DNA of 64,000 nt from Streptococcus oralis (GCF_001075875.1 NZ_JUOS01000115.1:1-64000), one strand, 5' to 3'; counted from the first letter of the stretch, positions 1 to 8,136 are shown. Notes: generated from the sequence alone by a model not told the origin. Numbers and translations: made by a program.

Positions 1-412
1 TGGTAAAATCTAGCTCAATTTGTGTATTTTTAGGGTAAAATTCACACCATTCAACTGAAATTGATTCAAATTAGATGAAATTTTGTTTTCTGTAAATGTG
101 GGAAAACATTGATTTTAAGCGGATATTGAAACTTATTCAAATAAAAGTGTTTCCAACCAGGTCTTAAGAAAGCTCGTAAAGCATCACAATTTAGTAAACG
201 TTAATTCGAAAGAATTACTATACTTACAAAGAGCACCTTTCGGGGTGTTCTTTTTTATTGATATCTTGTAGATTTATAATTAGAAATCTCCTTGAATGGT
301 ATCGGGTAAATGAAAAGATTCGGAGATCATATCCTATTTCTTCGTACTTTAGTCTAATACCTATAATGTAAAAAACTCTAGCTATCAGGTAGTTGATAGT
401 TAGAGTTTTTTT
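1..412. other. Intergenic region with rpsI 3'-end remnant
   Basis: No complete gene is visible. Positions 160-204 read as the last 14 codons and stop of ribosomal protein S9, followed by an intrinsic terminator at 230-257. The 160 bases upstream do not encode the rest of S9, so this is a scar and not a gene end. The remainder is AT-rich and lacks a convincing ORF. An inverted repeat near 375-415 (CTCTAGCTATCAG / CTGATAGCTAGAG type) sits just downstream of the minus-strand LysR gene and is probably its terminator. Confidence 0.6.
160..257 (+). repeat. rpsI tail plus terminator, copy 1
   Basis: Codons from 160 read GLKKARKASQFSKR and stop at 202-204, which is the conserved C-terminus of ribosomal protein S9. 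The terminator hairpin AGCACC-TTTC-GGGGTGTTC with a T run follows at 230-257. A second copy with the same order of elements lies at 4936-5031. Upstream homology to rpsI stops abruptly at 160. Integrative elements of streptococci are known to use the rpsI 3' end as attachment site, so this copy is read as an att-like scar. Confidence 0.7.
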
Positions 413-1291
413 CTATTCATATGATTTAATGAGATTAAATAAGGCTTCTACTTCTGATGACAGTGTAGCTGATTTGAGATAAGCATAATAAACTGTAAAT
501 GTTATCTGGTCCTCCGGTATTAGAGGGATTTTTATTAAATCATCATCTTCATCAGAAAGTGCGATATCAGCTAGTAAACTAAGGCCAATCCCTTTCTTTA
601 AAAGTTCTTTAATGATGACAATATCGTCACTCTTAAAGAATATTTCTGCCTTGTTTTGATGCTTTTGATTAAGTAGTTCAAAAGCTTTCAGGTGAACAAA
701 GTGTTCGTCTAAAAGTATAAAGGATTGATCTACTAAATCTTCAAAAGTGAGGGAAGGAGCAGTAGCAAGAGGATGGTTCTTAGATAAAACGACATACAGT
801 TCTTTATGAAAGAGTTCATGCGTCTCTATTGAAGGATGATTGAGTGGTTCAATCAAACCTAGTAGGCTTGCATCAAGGTCTCCCTTGAGGAGAAGATTTA
901 ATAACTCTACGGAGCCACCGCGGATAGGGCGTACTTTTTTTAAAAAATCGAATTTATCTTTTTCGTTTAAGGCAGCAAAGAGATACTGAATGATAATAGG
1001 AGGGAATCCTACAGTAGAGTATTGGGCCAAGGAACGATTGATTTCTTTGCGAGTAGAAATAACCTCAGGTAAGATCTTTTCTGTATGCTTTAGAAGGATC
1101 TGCCCTTGAGGAGTTAGTTTGAAGGAACGATGTGAAGGATCATGGTAAATCAATTTGCAATTAAAAGATTCCTCTAAGCGCTTGATGGCATAAGAAATAG
1201 ATGGCTGGCTGACTTTATGTTGTTTTGCTACTTCCGTATAGGATTGAAGCTGGCAGAGGTCATAAAAATATTGTAGATCTTTTAAATTCAT
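413..1291 (-). CDS. mleR: LysR-family regulator, probable malolactic activator
   Basis: This 292-residue protein has the LysR layout: an N-terminal winged helix-turn-helix (residues 1-60, with the SQPSISYAIKRLEE recognition helix region) and a substrate-binding domain covering the remainder. The length is normal for the family. In other lactic acid bacteria the malate-responsive LysR activator MleR is encoded divergently from mleS-mleP, and the same arrangement is seen here, except that an XRE-type gene lies in between. The start at 1291 has only a weak ribosome binding site (GTGAG). The mleR symbol rests on context; the LysR assignment is firm. Confidence 0.75.
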   Translation of the reverse strand: MNLKDLQYFYDLCQLQSYTEVAKQHKVSQPSISYAIKRLEESFNCKLIYHDPSHRSFKLTPQGQILLKHTEKILPEVISTRKEINRSLAQYSTVGFPPIIIQYLFAALNEKDKFDFLKKVRPIRGGSVELLNLLLKGDLDASLLGLIEPLNHPSIETHELFHKELYVVLSKNHPLATAPSLTFEDLVDQSFILLDEHFVHLKAFELLNQKHQNKAEIFFKSDDIVIIKELLKKGIGLSLLADIALSDEDDDLIKIPLIPEDQITFTVYYAYLKSATLSSEVEALFNLIKSYE

Positions 1292-1418
1292 ATGGGCTCA
1301 CTTTCATTAGTTGGAGAAGGAAAATAAGTGGAAATCACCAGATAAACACTTTTTATCCGTATCCTACAATTTGACTATACGAGTATTCACCGGTTAAAAT
1401 GTAAGTGAGTCAGGGATA

Positions 1419-1769
1419 TCAAAGGTTATCTAAGATACTTTCAAAAATGACCAACATCTTTTCTCGTTTATCAATAGGGAGCTGTTTAATCTTCATGTTG
1501 ATTCTTTTGAGTGAAAGATTGTCGGTCTTATCAGAGGTTGATTCAAGGCTATCAAAATTGAAAAATTCCTCTGGGGTCATCTCTAGGGCGACAATCACTT
1601 TTTCAAGACTGTGAATGGTCAGATTCACATTTTGGTTTTCAAGTTGATTGATATACTTAAGCCCAAGTCCTGCTTGTTCCGAAAGTTCTTCCTGGCTCAT
1701 TTTTTTCTGTGTTCGAAAATATTTCACTTTTTGGGAAATATATTGTTGTAAATAGTTTTTATTCGTCAT
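1419..1769 (-). CDS. XRE-family helix-turn-helix regulator
   Basis: The protein has 116 residues from the chosen ATG at 1769 (MTNKNYLQQ). An in-frame ATG at 1835 would add 22 hydrophobic residues that do not belong to the family. Residues about 12-65 form a Cro/CI-type HTH (KMSQEELSEQAGLGLKYINQLE), followed by a short polar tail. No strong ribosome binding site precedes 1769. The palindrome ATACAA-GTT-TTGTAT at 1779-1793 lies just before the start and is a candidate autoregulatory operator. The gene sits head-to-tail upstream of the LysR gene and divergent from mleS. Its role in malate control is only inferred from position. Confidence 0.7.
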   Translation of the reverse strand: MTNKNYLQQYISQKVKYFRTQKKMSQEELSEQAGLGLKYINQLENQNVNLTIHSLEKVIVALEMTPEEFFNFDSLESTSDKTDNLSLKRINMKIKQLPIDKREKMLVIFESILDNL

Positions 1770-1778
1770 ATAAATAGA

Positions 1779-1793
1779 ATACAAGTTTTGTAT
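1779..1793. promoter_or_regulatory. Palindromic candidate operator of the XRE gene
   Basis: ATACAA-GTT-TTGTAT is a perfect 6-3-6 palindrome ten bases upstream of the XRE start codon. Small XRE regulators commonly bind such sites to repress themselves. A TGTCAA/ATAATT pair at 1865-1870 and 1842-1847 could be the minus-strand promoter (TTGACA, 17 bases, AATTAT). Confidence 0.4.
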
Positions 1794-1835
1794 GACAAAA
1801 AAACATATTAAAAAATACAAAGTATTACATAGCAA

Positions 1836-2128
1836 ACTTATATAATTTTTATTTTAATTCGGATTGTCAATTTGTATGATTAGTTTCTTTTACTCGAAAC
1901 TTTTAGGAAAGAGTGATCATCGAGAGTTTTATGAGTTCAGAACTTTATAAAAAATAACACCTTAAAGTGCCATTAACAATAGTGTTTTAAGTATAAAAGA
2001 GCTTATTAGAAAATTGTCTTCGTAGACTCATTATAACATATGCGTACACGATTGTATTTTTTAAACGACAAAGTTTTCCAAACAATTCATTTTAGGTGGT
2101 ATAATAGGAGTAAAAAGGAGGTTGCACT
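1836..2128. promoter_or_regulatory. Divergent regulatory region of the malolactic genes
   Basis: AT-rich region between the XRE gene and mleS. A TATAAT at 2100-2105 is the likely -10 of mleS. No good -35 stands 17 bases upstream (TCCAAA), which suits an activator-dependent promoter. The mleS ribosome binding site AAAAGGAGG follows. No coding region is seen. Confidence 0.5.
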
Positions 2129-3754
2129 ATGACTGCACATGATATTTTAAACAACCCTTTCCTCAATAAAGGGACTGCCTTTACCTTAGAGGAGCGAAAG
2201 GAACTAGGTCTTATTGGTTTACTGCCACCATATGTTCAAACGATTGAAGAACAAGCGGCGCAAACTTATGCACAAATGCAAACAAAAGCCAATGATTTGG
2301 AAAAACGTCTTTTCCTAATGGAAATTTTTAATACCAACCGAACTCTTTTCTATTACCTCTTTTCTCAACATTTGGAGGAATTCAATCCAATTGTATACGA
2401 TCCAACCATTGCAGATACCATTGAAGGCTATAGTGACCTCTTTGTAGATCCACAATATGCGGGATATCTTGATATCAATCATCCTGAAAATATTGAAGCC
2501 ACTTTGAAAAATGCTGCTGGGGATCGCGAGATTCGTCTCATTGTTGTAACAGATGCAGAAGGAATTCTTGGAATCGGTGATTGGGGAACAAATGGTGTCG
2601 ATATTTCTGTTGGGAAATTGATGGTCTACACGGGTGCTGCTGGAATCGATCCTTCTATGGTCCTTCCTTTAGTTATTGATGCAGGGACTAACCGTGAAGA
2701 ACTTCGTAACAACCCTAACTACTTAGGGAATCGTCACGAACGGGTTCGCGGTGAACGTTACTACGACTTCATTGACCAATTTGTTCAAACAGCAGAACGT
2801 CTCTTTCCTAAACTTTACCTTCACTGGGAAGACTTCGGCCGCTCGAATGCTGCCAATATTCTTGAAAAATACCGGAAACAAATTCCAACTTTTAATGATG
2901 ATATTCAAGGTACAGGAATCGTTACCTTGGGTGGTATCTTTGGTTCACTGGATATTAGTGGTGAAAAATTAACAGATCAAGTTTATCTCTGCTATGGTGG
3001 TGGTACTGCGGGTGCAGGAATTGCCTCTCGTGTTCTTCGTGAAATGGTGAATGAAGGTCTTTCTGAAGAAGAAGCCTATAAACGTTTCTTTATGGTTGAT
3101 AAACAAGGTCTTCTCTTTGCTGACATGGATGACCTAACCCCTGAACAAAAACCGTTTGCTAAGAAACGTGCTGACTTTAGTAATGCAGACAAGTTGACTG
3201 ATCTGCTTGAAGTAGTGAAGACTGTGAAGCCAACCATTCTTGTAGGAACTTCGACTCAGCCTAATACCTTCACTAAAGAAATAGTAGAAGCTATGTGTGA
3301 AAACACAGAACGTCCGATGATTTTCCCTTTGTCAAATCCAACCAAACTAGCAGAAGCTAGTGCCAAAGATTTGATTGAATGGTCAGATGGCAAAGCTTTT
3401 GTCGCAACAGGAATTCCTGCTGATACAGTTTCTTATAAAGGTGTCGACTATGTGATTGGTCAAGCCAATAATGCCTTGATTTACCCAGGTCTTGGTCTAG
3501 GTATGCTGGCTTCTGAAGCAAGTCTTTTGACTGATGAAATGATTGGAGCAGCAGCTCATTCATTGAGTGGTATTGTCAATCCAGGCCAACCAGGAGCTCC
3601 TGTCTTGCCACCGTTCAAATATGTAGCAGGTGTTTCTATTAAAGTAGCAGAAGCAGTCGCTAAAAAAGCACAAGAGCAAGGTCTTGCGCGTGCTAAGGAA
3701 ACAGATATGGCCAAAGCAGTTCGTGATTTGAAGTGGTATCCAGAGTATAAATAA
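2129..3754 (+). CDS. mleS: Malolactic enzyme
   Basis: This 541-residue protein converts L-malate to L-lactate and CO2 using NAD and Mn2+, a cytoplasmic reaction that consumes a proton and gives acid tolerance. It has the malic-enzyme fold: the conserved [14 protein letters not shown] segment near residue 255 and the Rossmann NAD-binding motif [10 protein letters not shown] near 290. The length equals that of characterised streptococcal and lactococcal malolactic enzymes. A strong AAAAGGAGG precedes the ATG. It is followed 77 bases later by the malate permease, so the two genes form the usual mleSP operon. A malate dehydrogenase (decarboxylating) is the alternative, but length and context favour MleS. 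Confidence 0.9.
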   Translation: MTAHDILNNPFLNKGTAFTLEERKELGLIGLLPPYVQTIEEQAAQTYAQMQTKANDLEKRLFLMEIFNTNRTLFYYLFSQHLEEFNPIVYDPTIADTIEGYSDLFVDPQYAGYLDINHPENIEATLKNAAGDREIRLIVVTDAEGILGIGDWGTNGVDISVGKLMVYTGAAGIDPSMVLPLVIDAGTNREELRNNPNYLGNRHERVRGERYYDFIDQFVQTAERLFPKLYLHWEDFGRSNAANILEKYRKQIPTFNDDIQGTGIVTLGGIFGSLDISGEKLTDQVYLCYGGGTAGAGIASRVLREMVNEGLSEEEAYKRFFMVDKQGLLFADMDDLTPEQKPFAKKRADFSNADKLTDLLEVVKTVKPTILVGTSTQPNTFTKEIVEAMCENTERPMIFPLSNPTKLAEASAKDLIEWSDGKAFVATGIPADTVSYKGVDYVIGQANNALIYPGLGLGMLASEASLLTDEMIGAAAHSLSGIVNPGQPGAPVLPPFKYVAGVSIKVAEAVAKKAQEQGLARAKETDMAKAVRDLKWYPEYK

Positions 3755-3831
3755 TTCATTGTTGCTGTCTATCCTTTGCTAGCGACAGATTTGTATGGGC
3801 TGTGGACTTAAGTAATTTAGAAAGGATACCT

Positions 3832-4779
3832 ATGTCACTCTTGTTAACCTCGATTACGAGTATTATTCCGATTATCGCTATCATTGTTTTGGGGTATATT
3901 CTTCAGGTGAAGGGATGGTTTGGAGATGCCTTTGGACCTAACCTATCTCGTTTGATCATGAATGTAGCCTTGCCAGCGTCAATCTTTGTGTCGGTGATGA
4001 AATACCTAACACTAGATAAGCTAATCAGTCTTTCTGGAGGTCTCCTTTATACATTTGTGGCCTTTATCTTGGGCTATATCGTAGCTTATATTGCAGTTGT
4101 GGTTTTCAAGGTTCGTCCAGGACGGCGAGGAACCATGATTAATACTTTTGTGAATGCCAATACTATTTTTATTGGTTTACCTTTAAACGTTGCTCTTTTT
4201 GGGGATCAGGCTCTTCCTTATTTCTTAATTTACTATATCACCAACACGATTTCCACCTGGACATTGGGCGTGTATTTGATGACGAGTGACAGTAAATCGG
4301 GTCAAAGCAAGGAGACAAGTAAATTTGACTGGAAGAAATTGCTGCCAGCTCCGCTTGTAGGTTTTCTTGTGGCTCTGCTATGTTTGATTCTTCGAATCTC
4401 TATTCCAGACTTCGCAACGAATACCTTGACTTATGTTGGAAATATCGTCACTCCCCTATCTCTGATTTATATTGGTATCGTTCTTGCAAAGGCAGGCTTG
4501 AATACTATTACTTTTGATAAAGATACAATTGTCACTTTAGTTGGACGCTTTATCCTAGCTCCTCTAATCATGCTTCTTGTATTGAAGTTCTTTGCGCCAA
4601 ATATGGCGACAGTAGAATTTAAGACCTTTATGATTCAGTCCGCTACACCAGCTCTAGCTGTTCTCCCAATCCTTGCTAATCAGGGAAAAGGAGATGTGGA
4701 ATTCTCTACGAATGTGGTGACTCTAAGTACGGTTCTATTTATCGTTGTTATTCCAATATTACAAACTTTATTAGGATGA
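3832..4779 (+). CDS. mleP: Malate permease, AEC family
   Basis: This 315-residue integral membrane protein belongs to the auxin efflux carrier (AEC) family, with about ten hydrophobic segments in two halves around a central cytoplasmic loop (about residues 150-170, SKSGQSKETSKFD). The ATG at 3832 is preceded at good distance by GAAAGGA. A GTG at 3802 in frame lacks a ribosome binding site and would add ten polar residues. Lying directly after mleS, it should import malate, or exchange malate for lactate, to feed the malolactic enzyme. No terminator of its own is seen; the rpsI-derived terminator at 5004 would serve. Confidence 0.85.
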   Translation: MSLLLTSITSIIPIIAIIVLGYILQVKGWFGDAFGPNLSRLIMNVALPASIFVSVMKYLTLDKLISLSGGLLYTFVAFILGYIVAYIAVVVFKVRPGRRGTMINTFVNANTIFIGLPLNVALFGDQALPYFLIYYITNTISTWTLGVYLMTSDSKSGQSKETSKFDWKKLLPAPLVGFLVALLCLILRISIPDFATNTLTYVGNIVTPLSLIYIGIVLAKAGLNTITFDKDTIVTLVGRFILAPLIMLLVLKFFAPNMATVEFKTFMIQSATPALAVLPILANQGKGDVEFSTNVVTLSTVLFIVVIPILQTLLG

Positions 4780-5151
4780 GAAGGAAGAGGATAGGATTGA
4801 AAGTTTTGCATTAAGAAATTTCACTATTATAGATACATCTATTCCTATTTCTTGAAATCAAAATCGGCAGAAACTCTTCGGACGTTTCCTATCAAGCGCT
4901 TTTGAGCTGTCCTAAAAGCCAGACTTTTCAAACTAGGATTGAAAAAAGCTCGTAAAGCATTACAATTTAGTAAACGTTCTTCGAAAGAATGACTATATTT
5001 ACAAAGAACACCTTTCGGGGTGTTCTTTTTTAATCCTCAATAGAGAGTTAACCCCCAAAAATCACACCACTAGCCTTTGTCTTATACAATTTCTTCCTAG
5101 TATAAGTTTAGTATGATATAATTAAATGCGAATAATTTAAAGGAGTTATAA
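4780..5151. other. Intergenic region with second rpsI tail and promoter
   Basis: Between mleP and the DUF6287 gene there is no ORF with a ribosome binding site. The region holds the degenerate second rpsI tail (4936-5031) and, at 5115-5122, an extended -10 box TGATATAAT that probably drives the gene at 5152, with AAAGGAG before its ATG. Confidence 0.6.
4936..5031 (+). repeat. rpsI tail plus terminator, copy 2 (degenerate)
   Basis: From 4936 the sequence reads GLKKARKALQFSKR, the S9 C-terminus with one change (S to L) and the stop codon lost (CGT TCT). It is followed by the same spacer (TTCGAAAGAAT-ACTATA-TTACAAAGA) and the same ACACCTTTCGGGGTGTTC hairpin with T run (5004-5031) as copy 1 at 160-257. 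The two copies are direct repeats about 4.78 kb apart. Confidence 0.75.
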
Positions 5152-5724
5152 ATGAAAATAGGAAAAAGCATCAATTGGATTTTGATTCTGTTAAGTTGTT
5201 TAATTGCTATAGTACTGATAAGTTTTATGCTCTTCTTTAATCATAAGAAGCAAGATGTAGAAGCAGTAAATGCTACAACAGAACAGGTTTCTGCTACTAG
5301 TACGACAGCGACTAGTACAACAACCACTAGTTCAACGACTACTCAAGATAGTGTTATGACTACTGAGGAAAAACCTTCGACACAAGAAGAGCAAACGAAT
5401 GCTGAGTCACAAAAAATAGATGAGCAAGCCATTCTAAATGGAGATTTCTCTACTCTAGTTGGAACATGGAGAAATGGACTTGGGCAAGAGTTTACATTCG
5501 ATAAAAATGGACTAGTGAATAGTGGTAACATTGAAAAAGTGAGTCTAGGTAACGATGGGAGTATTAACTTTAGTGTTAGAAGTGGGAATACAGGATTTGG
5601 TATGAGTGTTTATCCTGCGGGAACTACTATGAAGTGGGTTGATTCTGATCCAAGTAAAAATAGGCTTATTGCTGGTCAAGCTGCTCCAACTAGTTCAGAA
5701 CAAGTCTTTTATAGAGTAGACTAA
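5152..5724 (+). CDS. Membrane-anchored DUF6287-type surface protein
   Basis: This 190-residue protein starts with a short basic segment and a hydrophobic anchor (residues 9-30). A Thr/Ser-rich low-complexity stalk follows (about 43-80, many TTS repeats). The C-terminal globular region (about 95-190, with GDFSTLVGTWRNGLGQEFTF) resembles DUF6287 domains of streptococcal cell-surface proteins. No lipobox cysteine is seen after the anchor, so it is probably a signal-anchored extracellular protein. It has its own promoter (extended -10 at 5115-5122) and a terminator at 5731-5764. Function is unknown. Confidence 0.75.
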   Translation: MKIGKSINWILILLSCLIAIVLISFMLFFNHKKQDVEAVNATTEQVSATSTTATSTTTTSSTTTQDSVMTTEEKPSTQEEQTNAESQKIDEQAILNGDFSTLVGTWRNGLGQEFTFDKNGLVNSGNIEKVSLGNDGSINFSVRSGNTGFGMSVYPAGTTMKWVDSDPSKNRLIAGQAAPTSSEQVFYRVD

Positions 5725-5730
5725 ATGATT

Positions 5731-5764
5731 AACCATCTCATTAAATTTGAGATGGTTTTCTTCT
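5731..5764 (+). terminator. Terminator after the DUF6287 gene
   Basis: AACCATCTCA / TGAGATGGTT stem with an AAATT loop, followed by a T-rich run, seven bases after the stop codon. Confidence 0.8.
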
Positions 5765-5826
5765 TTATTTGTAAGTCAGTATCATTTTATGGAGATGAAG
5801 TAAGTAGGGTTCAAAAATAGATTTTT

Positions 5827-5853
5827 CCACTAGACATTCGTCTACTTTTTATT
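5827..5853 (+). repeat. CCACTAGACA-GTCT repeat, copy 1
   Basis: CCACTAGACATTCGTCTACTTTTTATT contains the palindrome TAGAC-ATTC-GTCTA and a T run. Nearly the same sequence occurs at 8109-8136, so the MFS/HxlR pair lies between two direct copies. Confidence 0.5.
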
Positions 5854-7219
5854 CTTTTCCATAAAGGTAACGACTGGCAATTAACCAAGTAGCAATATAC
5901 ATTATCACGTTAACCAAAAATGCGACAACGATGACTATATTCCAATCATGGGATAAATTAGTAGTTACAATCCCCATAATTGTTGTACCAAAAAGTCCAC
6001 CAATCTGTTTGTTAGCGTTTAGAGTTGCACCAGCAATTCCAGATAATTCTTGACCAGCAGCTTCCATAAGAATGGTTGTAGTTGCTGGAGTTAACACTCC
6101 GATACCTAGACTCATTAAAGAAAATAAAGGAATTAGGATGTATAGTTGAATTTCATGAAAAAGAACTCCAATTCCAAAAATTCCTGCTGCTCCTACAATG
6201 GCAAAAATAATTGAGACAGTAGCGAGGCTTCCCACGGAAAATCGTTTTACAGCACGTGCGTAAAATAAATTACCAATAATTAAGACAATCATTCCTGGTA
6301 GAATGAGGAGTCCAGAAACCATTGAGGAAAGGTTTAAATAAGTTTGAAAATAGAGTCCTAGCACCAAAACAATGCCATATAGTGAAATGTTAACTACTAA
6401 ACCTAATAGATTAGAGACAATAAACTTAGCATTTTTTAATAGTTGGTGGGGAACAATAGGTGCTTTACTTTTTTTATCGTGGACTACTAAACCAATAGCA
6501 AATAATATAAATATGAGAAGAAACAATAAAAGATTTGAGTTACTATAACCATATTGATTCCCTTCAACAAGGTAAATAACTAGACTTCCGATAGTTGTAA
6601 CCAGAAATATATTACTAAAGATATCAATTCTGGTCTTTAGATTGGCAATATTATTTTTCACGAGAAGTAATATTGAAATTACTGTCAAAATTCCAAATGG
6701 AATATTGACTAAGAAAATACCCCTCCATCCGAAGTAGTTAATAATTAGTCCACCAATAAAAGAACCAGTACCGGTTGCAACAGAAATAATTGCTGTCCAG
6801 ATTCCTAACATACGTGCTCTTTTAGTAGAATCGGGGTATGAAATGAATAAAAGTGCTAATGAACTTGGCATGAACAAAGAAGCACCGAAACCTTGAATGA
6901 ATCTAATTATAATTAATGTTTCAATATTTGGTGAAACAGAGCACCCTAACGAGGCAAGTGTAAAAATTGTCATTCCAATTAATAAAATTCGTTTAGCACC
7001 ATATTTTGTTGTTAAATTTCCTGAAAGTAGGAGCAAAGACCCTAAAGCTAGTGTATAGGCATTAATAATCCAAATGGATTGCTCTAATGAGACGCTCATA
7101 GCTGTTTCGATATGAGGAACAGCAAGAACCACTCCGGTTGTATCTAGGACCGCCATAATGTATCCTAGCGAAAGAATAAAAAGTAGATAAGCTGGCGCTT
7201 TTGTATTTGTTTTTTTCAT
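5849..7219 (-). CDS. MFS drug-type exporter, DHA2 (EmrB/QacA) family
   Basis: This 456-residue protein is highly hydrophobic, with about 14 membrane segments typical of proton-antiport drug exporters of the DHA2 family. The region about 95-135 (RFIQGFGASLFMPSSLALL) matches the conserved motif area of MFS exporters, and LDTTGVVLAVPHIE near residue 26 corresponds to motif D1. The ATG at 7219 follows GGAGG at seven bases; a TTG one codon earlier is less likely. The gene is divergent from an HxlR-type regulator at 7488, which suggests that the regulator controls the exporter. The substrate cannot be predicted. Confidence 0.85.
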   Translation of the reverse strand: MKKTNTKAPAYLLFILSLGYIMAVLDTTGVVLAVPHIETAMSVSLEQSIWIINAYTLALGSLLLLSGNLTTKYGAKRILLIGMTIFTLASLGCSVSPNIETLIIIRFIQGFGASLFMPSSLALLFISYPDSTKRARMLGIWTAIISVATGTGSFIGGLIINYFGWRGIFLVNIPFGILTVISILLLVKNNIANLKTRIDIFSNIFLVTTIGSLVIYLVEGNQYGYSNSNLLLFLLIFILFAIGLVVHDKKSKAPIVPHQLLKNAKFIVSNLLGLVVNISLYGIVLVLGLYFQTYLNLSSMVSGLLILPGMIVLIIGNLFYARAVKRFSVGSLATVSIIFAIVGAAGIFGIGVLFHEIQLYILIPLFSLMSLGIGVLTPATTTILMEAAGQELSGIAGATLNANKQIGGLFGTTIMGIVTTNLSHDWNIVIVVAFLVNVIMYIATWLIASRYLYGKE

Positions 7220-7259
7220 CAAGCTTCCTCCGTTATTTCATCAAACCAATTTTTATTTA

Positions 7260-7385
7260 TCAATCAAAAGCAATACATTTAACTTTCTGAAAATATTTTA
7301 CTTGAGTATATCCAGTACCAAGGTATCTTCCACCAGCGCGACAGAGAATATCTTTGATACGGTCAAACTTAGTTATAATATTCAT
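7260..7385 (-). CDS. Possible 41-residue small protein
   Basis: A short minus-strand ORF upstream of the exporter begins MNIITKFDRIKDIL and ends with KVKCIAFD. GTGGA eight bases before the ATG is a modest ribosome binding site. The composition (CRAGGRYLGTGY) does not look like random AT-rich spacer DNA, so this could be a genuine small gene or the remnant of a larger one. I do not recognise the family. It lies in the leader region of the MFS gene and could be cotranscribed with it. Confidence 0.3.
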   Translation of the reverse strand: MNIITKFDRIKDILCRAGGRYLGTGYTQVKYFQKVKCIAFD

Positions 7386-7407
7386 AGTAATTTCCACTTT
7401 CAAGTGA

Positions 7408-7469
7408 TATAATTAGCTTATCATGTAATTATTTCTGAAACAAGAAGGGAAAAAAAGTATAGTAACTAT
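7408..7469 (+). promoter_or_regulatory. hxlR promoter and candidate operator
   Basis: TGATATAAT (TATAAT at 7408-7413) is an extended -10 for the HxlR gene. The perfect palindrome ATAGT-A-ACTAT at 7459-7469 lies in its leader, and a second ATAGTAA occurs at 7384-7390 on the exporter side. HxlR regulators bind palindromes between divergent genes, so these are candidate operators. Confidence 0.4.
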
Positions 7470-7487
7470 CAAAAAAGGAGGAAACGA

Positions 7488-7817
7488 ATGGAGACTTGCA
7501 AGATGCAACCTTTGAAAAAAACAATTTGTCCAGCAAGAAGGGTCTTGAATTTACTAAAAGGTAAATTTACTCTTGAGATTTTATCTGAAATTATTGATGG
7601 TAATATACATTATGGTAGTCTTTTGCGTAGTGTAGAAGGTATTAATCCGAGAATATTAGCTCAACGGTTACATGATTTCGAGAAAGAAGGTATTTTATCA
7701 AGAAAAGTTTTACCGACATCGCCTCCACAGGTTGAATATAAAGTGACAAAAAAAGGTATTGCCCTAAGAAGTATCGTTGAAGAAATGAAAAAATGGGAGC
7801 AAACTTATGGTGATTAG
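7488..7817 (+). CDS. HxlR-family transcriptional regulator
   Basis: This 109-residue winged-helix protein shows the HxlR signature: an early cysteine (TICPARRVLNLLKGKFTLEIL), the recognition helix region INPRILAQRLHDFEKEGIL, and the wing PTSPPQVEYKVTKKG. The length is normal. AAAAAAGGAGG precedes the ATG. It is transcribed divergently from the MFS exporter. Members often sense electrophiles or oxidants through a conserved Cys and control detoxification or efflux genes. Cys30-like and Cys5-like positions are present here, but no inducer can be named. Confidence 0.85.
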   Translation: METCKMQPLKKTICPARRVLNLLKGKFTLEILSEIIDGNIHYGSLLRSVEGINPRILAQRLHDFEKEGILSRKVLPTSPPQVEYKVTKKGIALRSIVEEMKKWEQTYGD

Positions 7818-8012
7818 ATTGAATTTGCATAATTTATTACTAATATTTTTCTATAAATAAAAAATGTAATTATGAAAGATTTTGTAACCTTGTTAATCAA
7901 GGCAATGTAAAACACTAGTTCAAATGTGTGACTAGAGTTTGTGGGCTCTATAATTTTTTGTAGTGGATAAAACCATAGGTAAAAATAGGAAAAATAAAAA
8001 ATCATCTAAATT

Positions 8013-8069
8013 GAACTGCCCCCCAAAAGTTAGACAGAAAAAATCTAACTTTTGGGGGCGTTCTTTTTT
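8013..8069 (+). repeat. Palindrome of CCCCAAAAGTTAGA-type IS ends; also a terminator
   Basis: GCCCCCAAAAGTTAGA and its inverse complement TCTAACTTTTGGGGGC face each other across an eight-base loop, extended by GAAC/GTTC, and followed by TTCTTTTTT. CCCCAAAAGTTAGA is typical of the terminal repeats of IS3-family (IS150-group) elements in streptococci. Two ends directly joined without a transposase suggest a miniature or collapsed element. As RNA it would act as a strong intrinsic terminator. Confidence 0.6.
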
Positions 8070-8108
8070 GTATTACTAGATAATTATATTCGTTATACCT
8101 CAACATTC

Positions 8109-8136
8109 CCACTAGACAGTCGTCTGCTTTTTTTAT
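8109..8136 (+). repeat. CCACTAGACA-GTCT repeat, copy 2
   Basis: CCACTAGACAGTCGTCTGCTTTTTTTAT repeats the sequence at 5827-5853 with three or four differences and keeps the AGAC/GTCT palindrome and T run. It lies in the upstream region of the S24 repressor gene. Confidence 0.5.

Noticed and set aside
1405-1614. Plus-strand ORF of 69 codons opposite the XRE gene
   Set aside because: It lies wholly antisense to a gene with a clear HTH domain, has no ribosome binding site, and its composition is what the complement of that gene would give.
5280-5400. Tandem ACT/AGT trinucleotide-like stretch as a true repeat array
   Set aside because: It is explained by the Thr/Ser-rich stalk of the surface protein and is not regular enough to call a repeat array.
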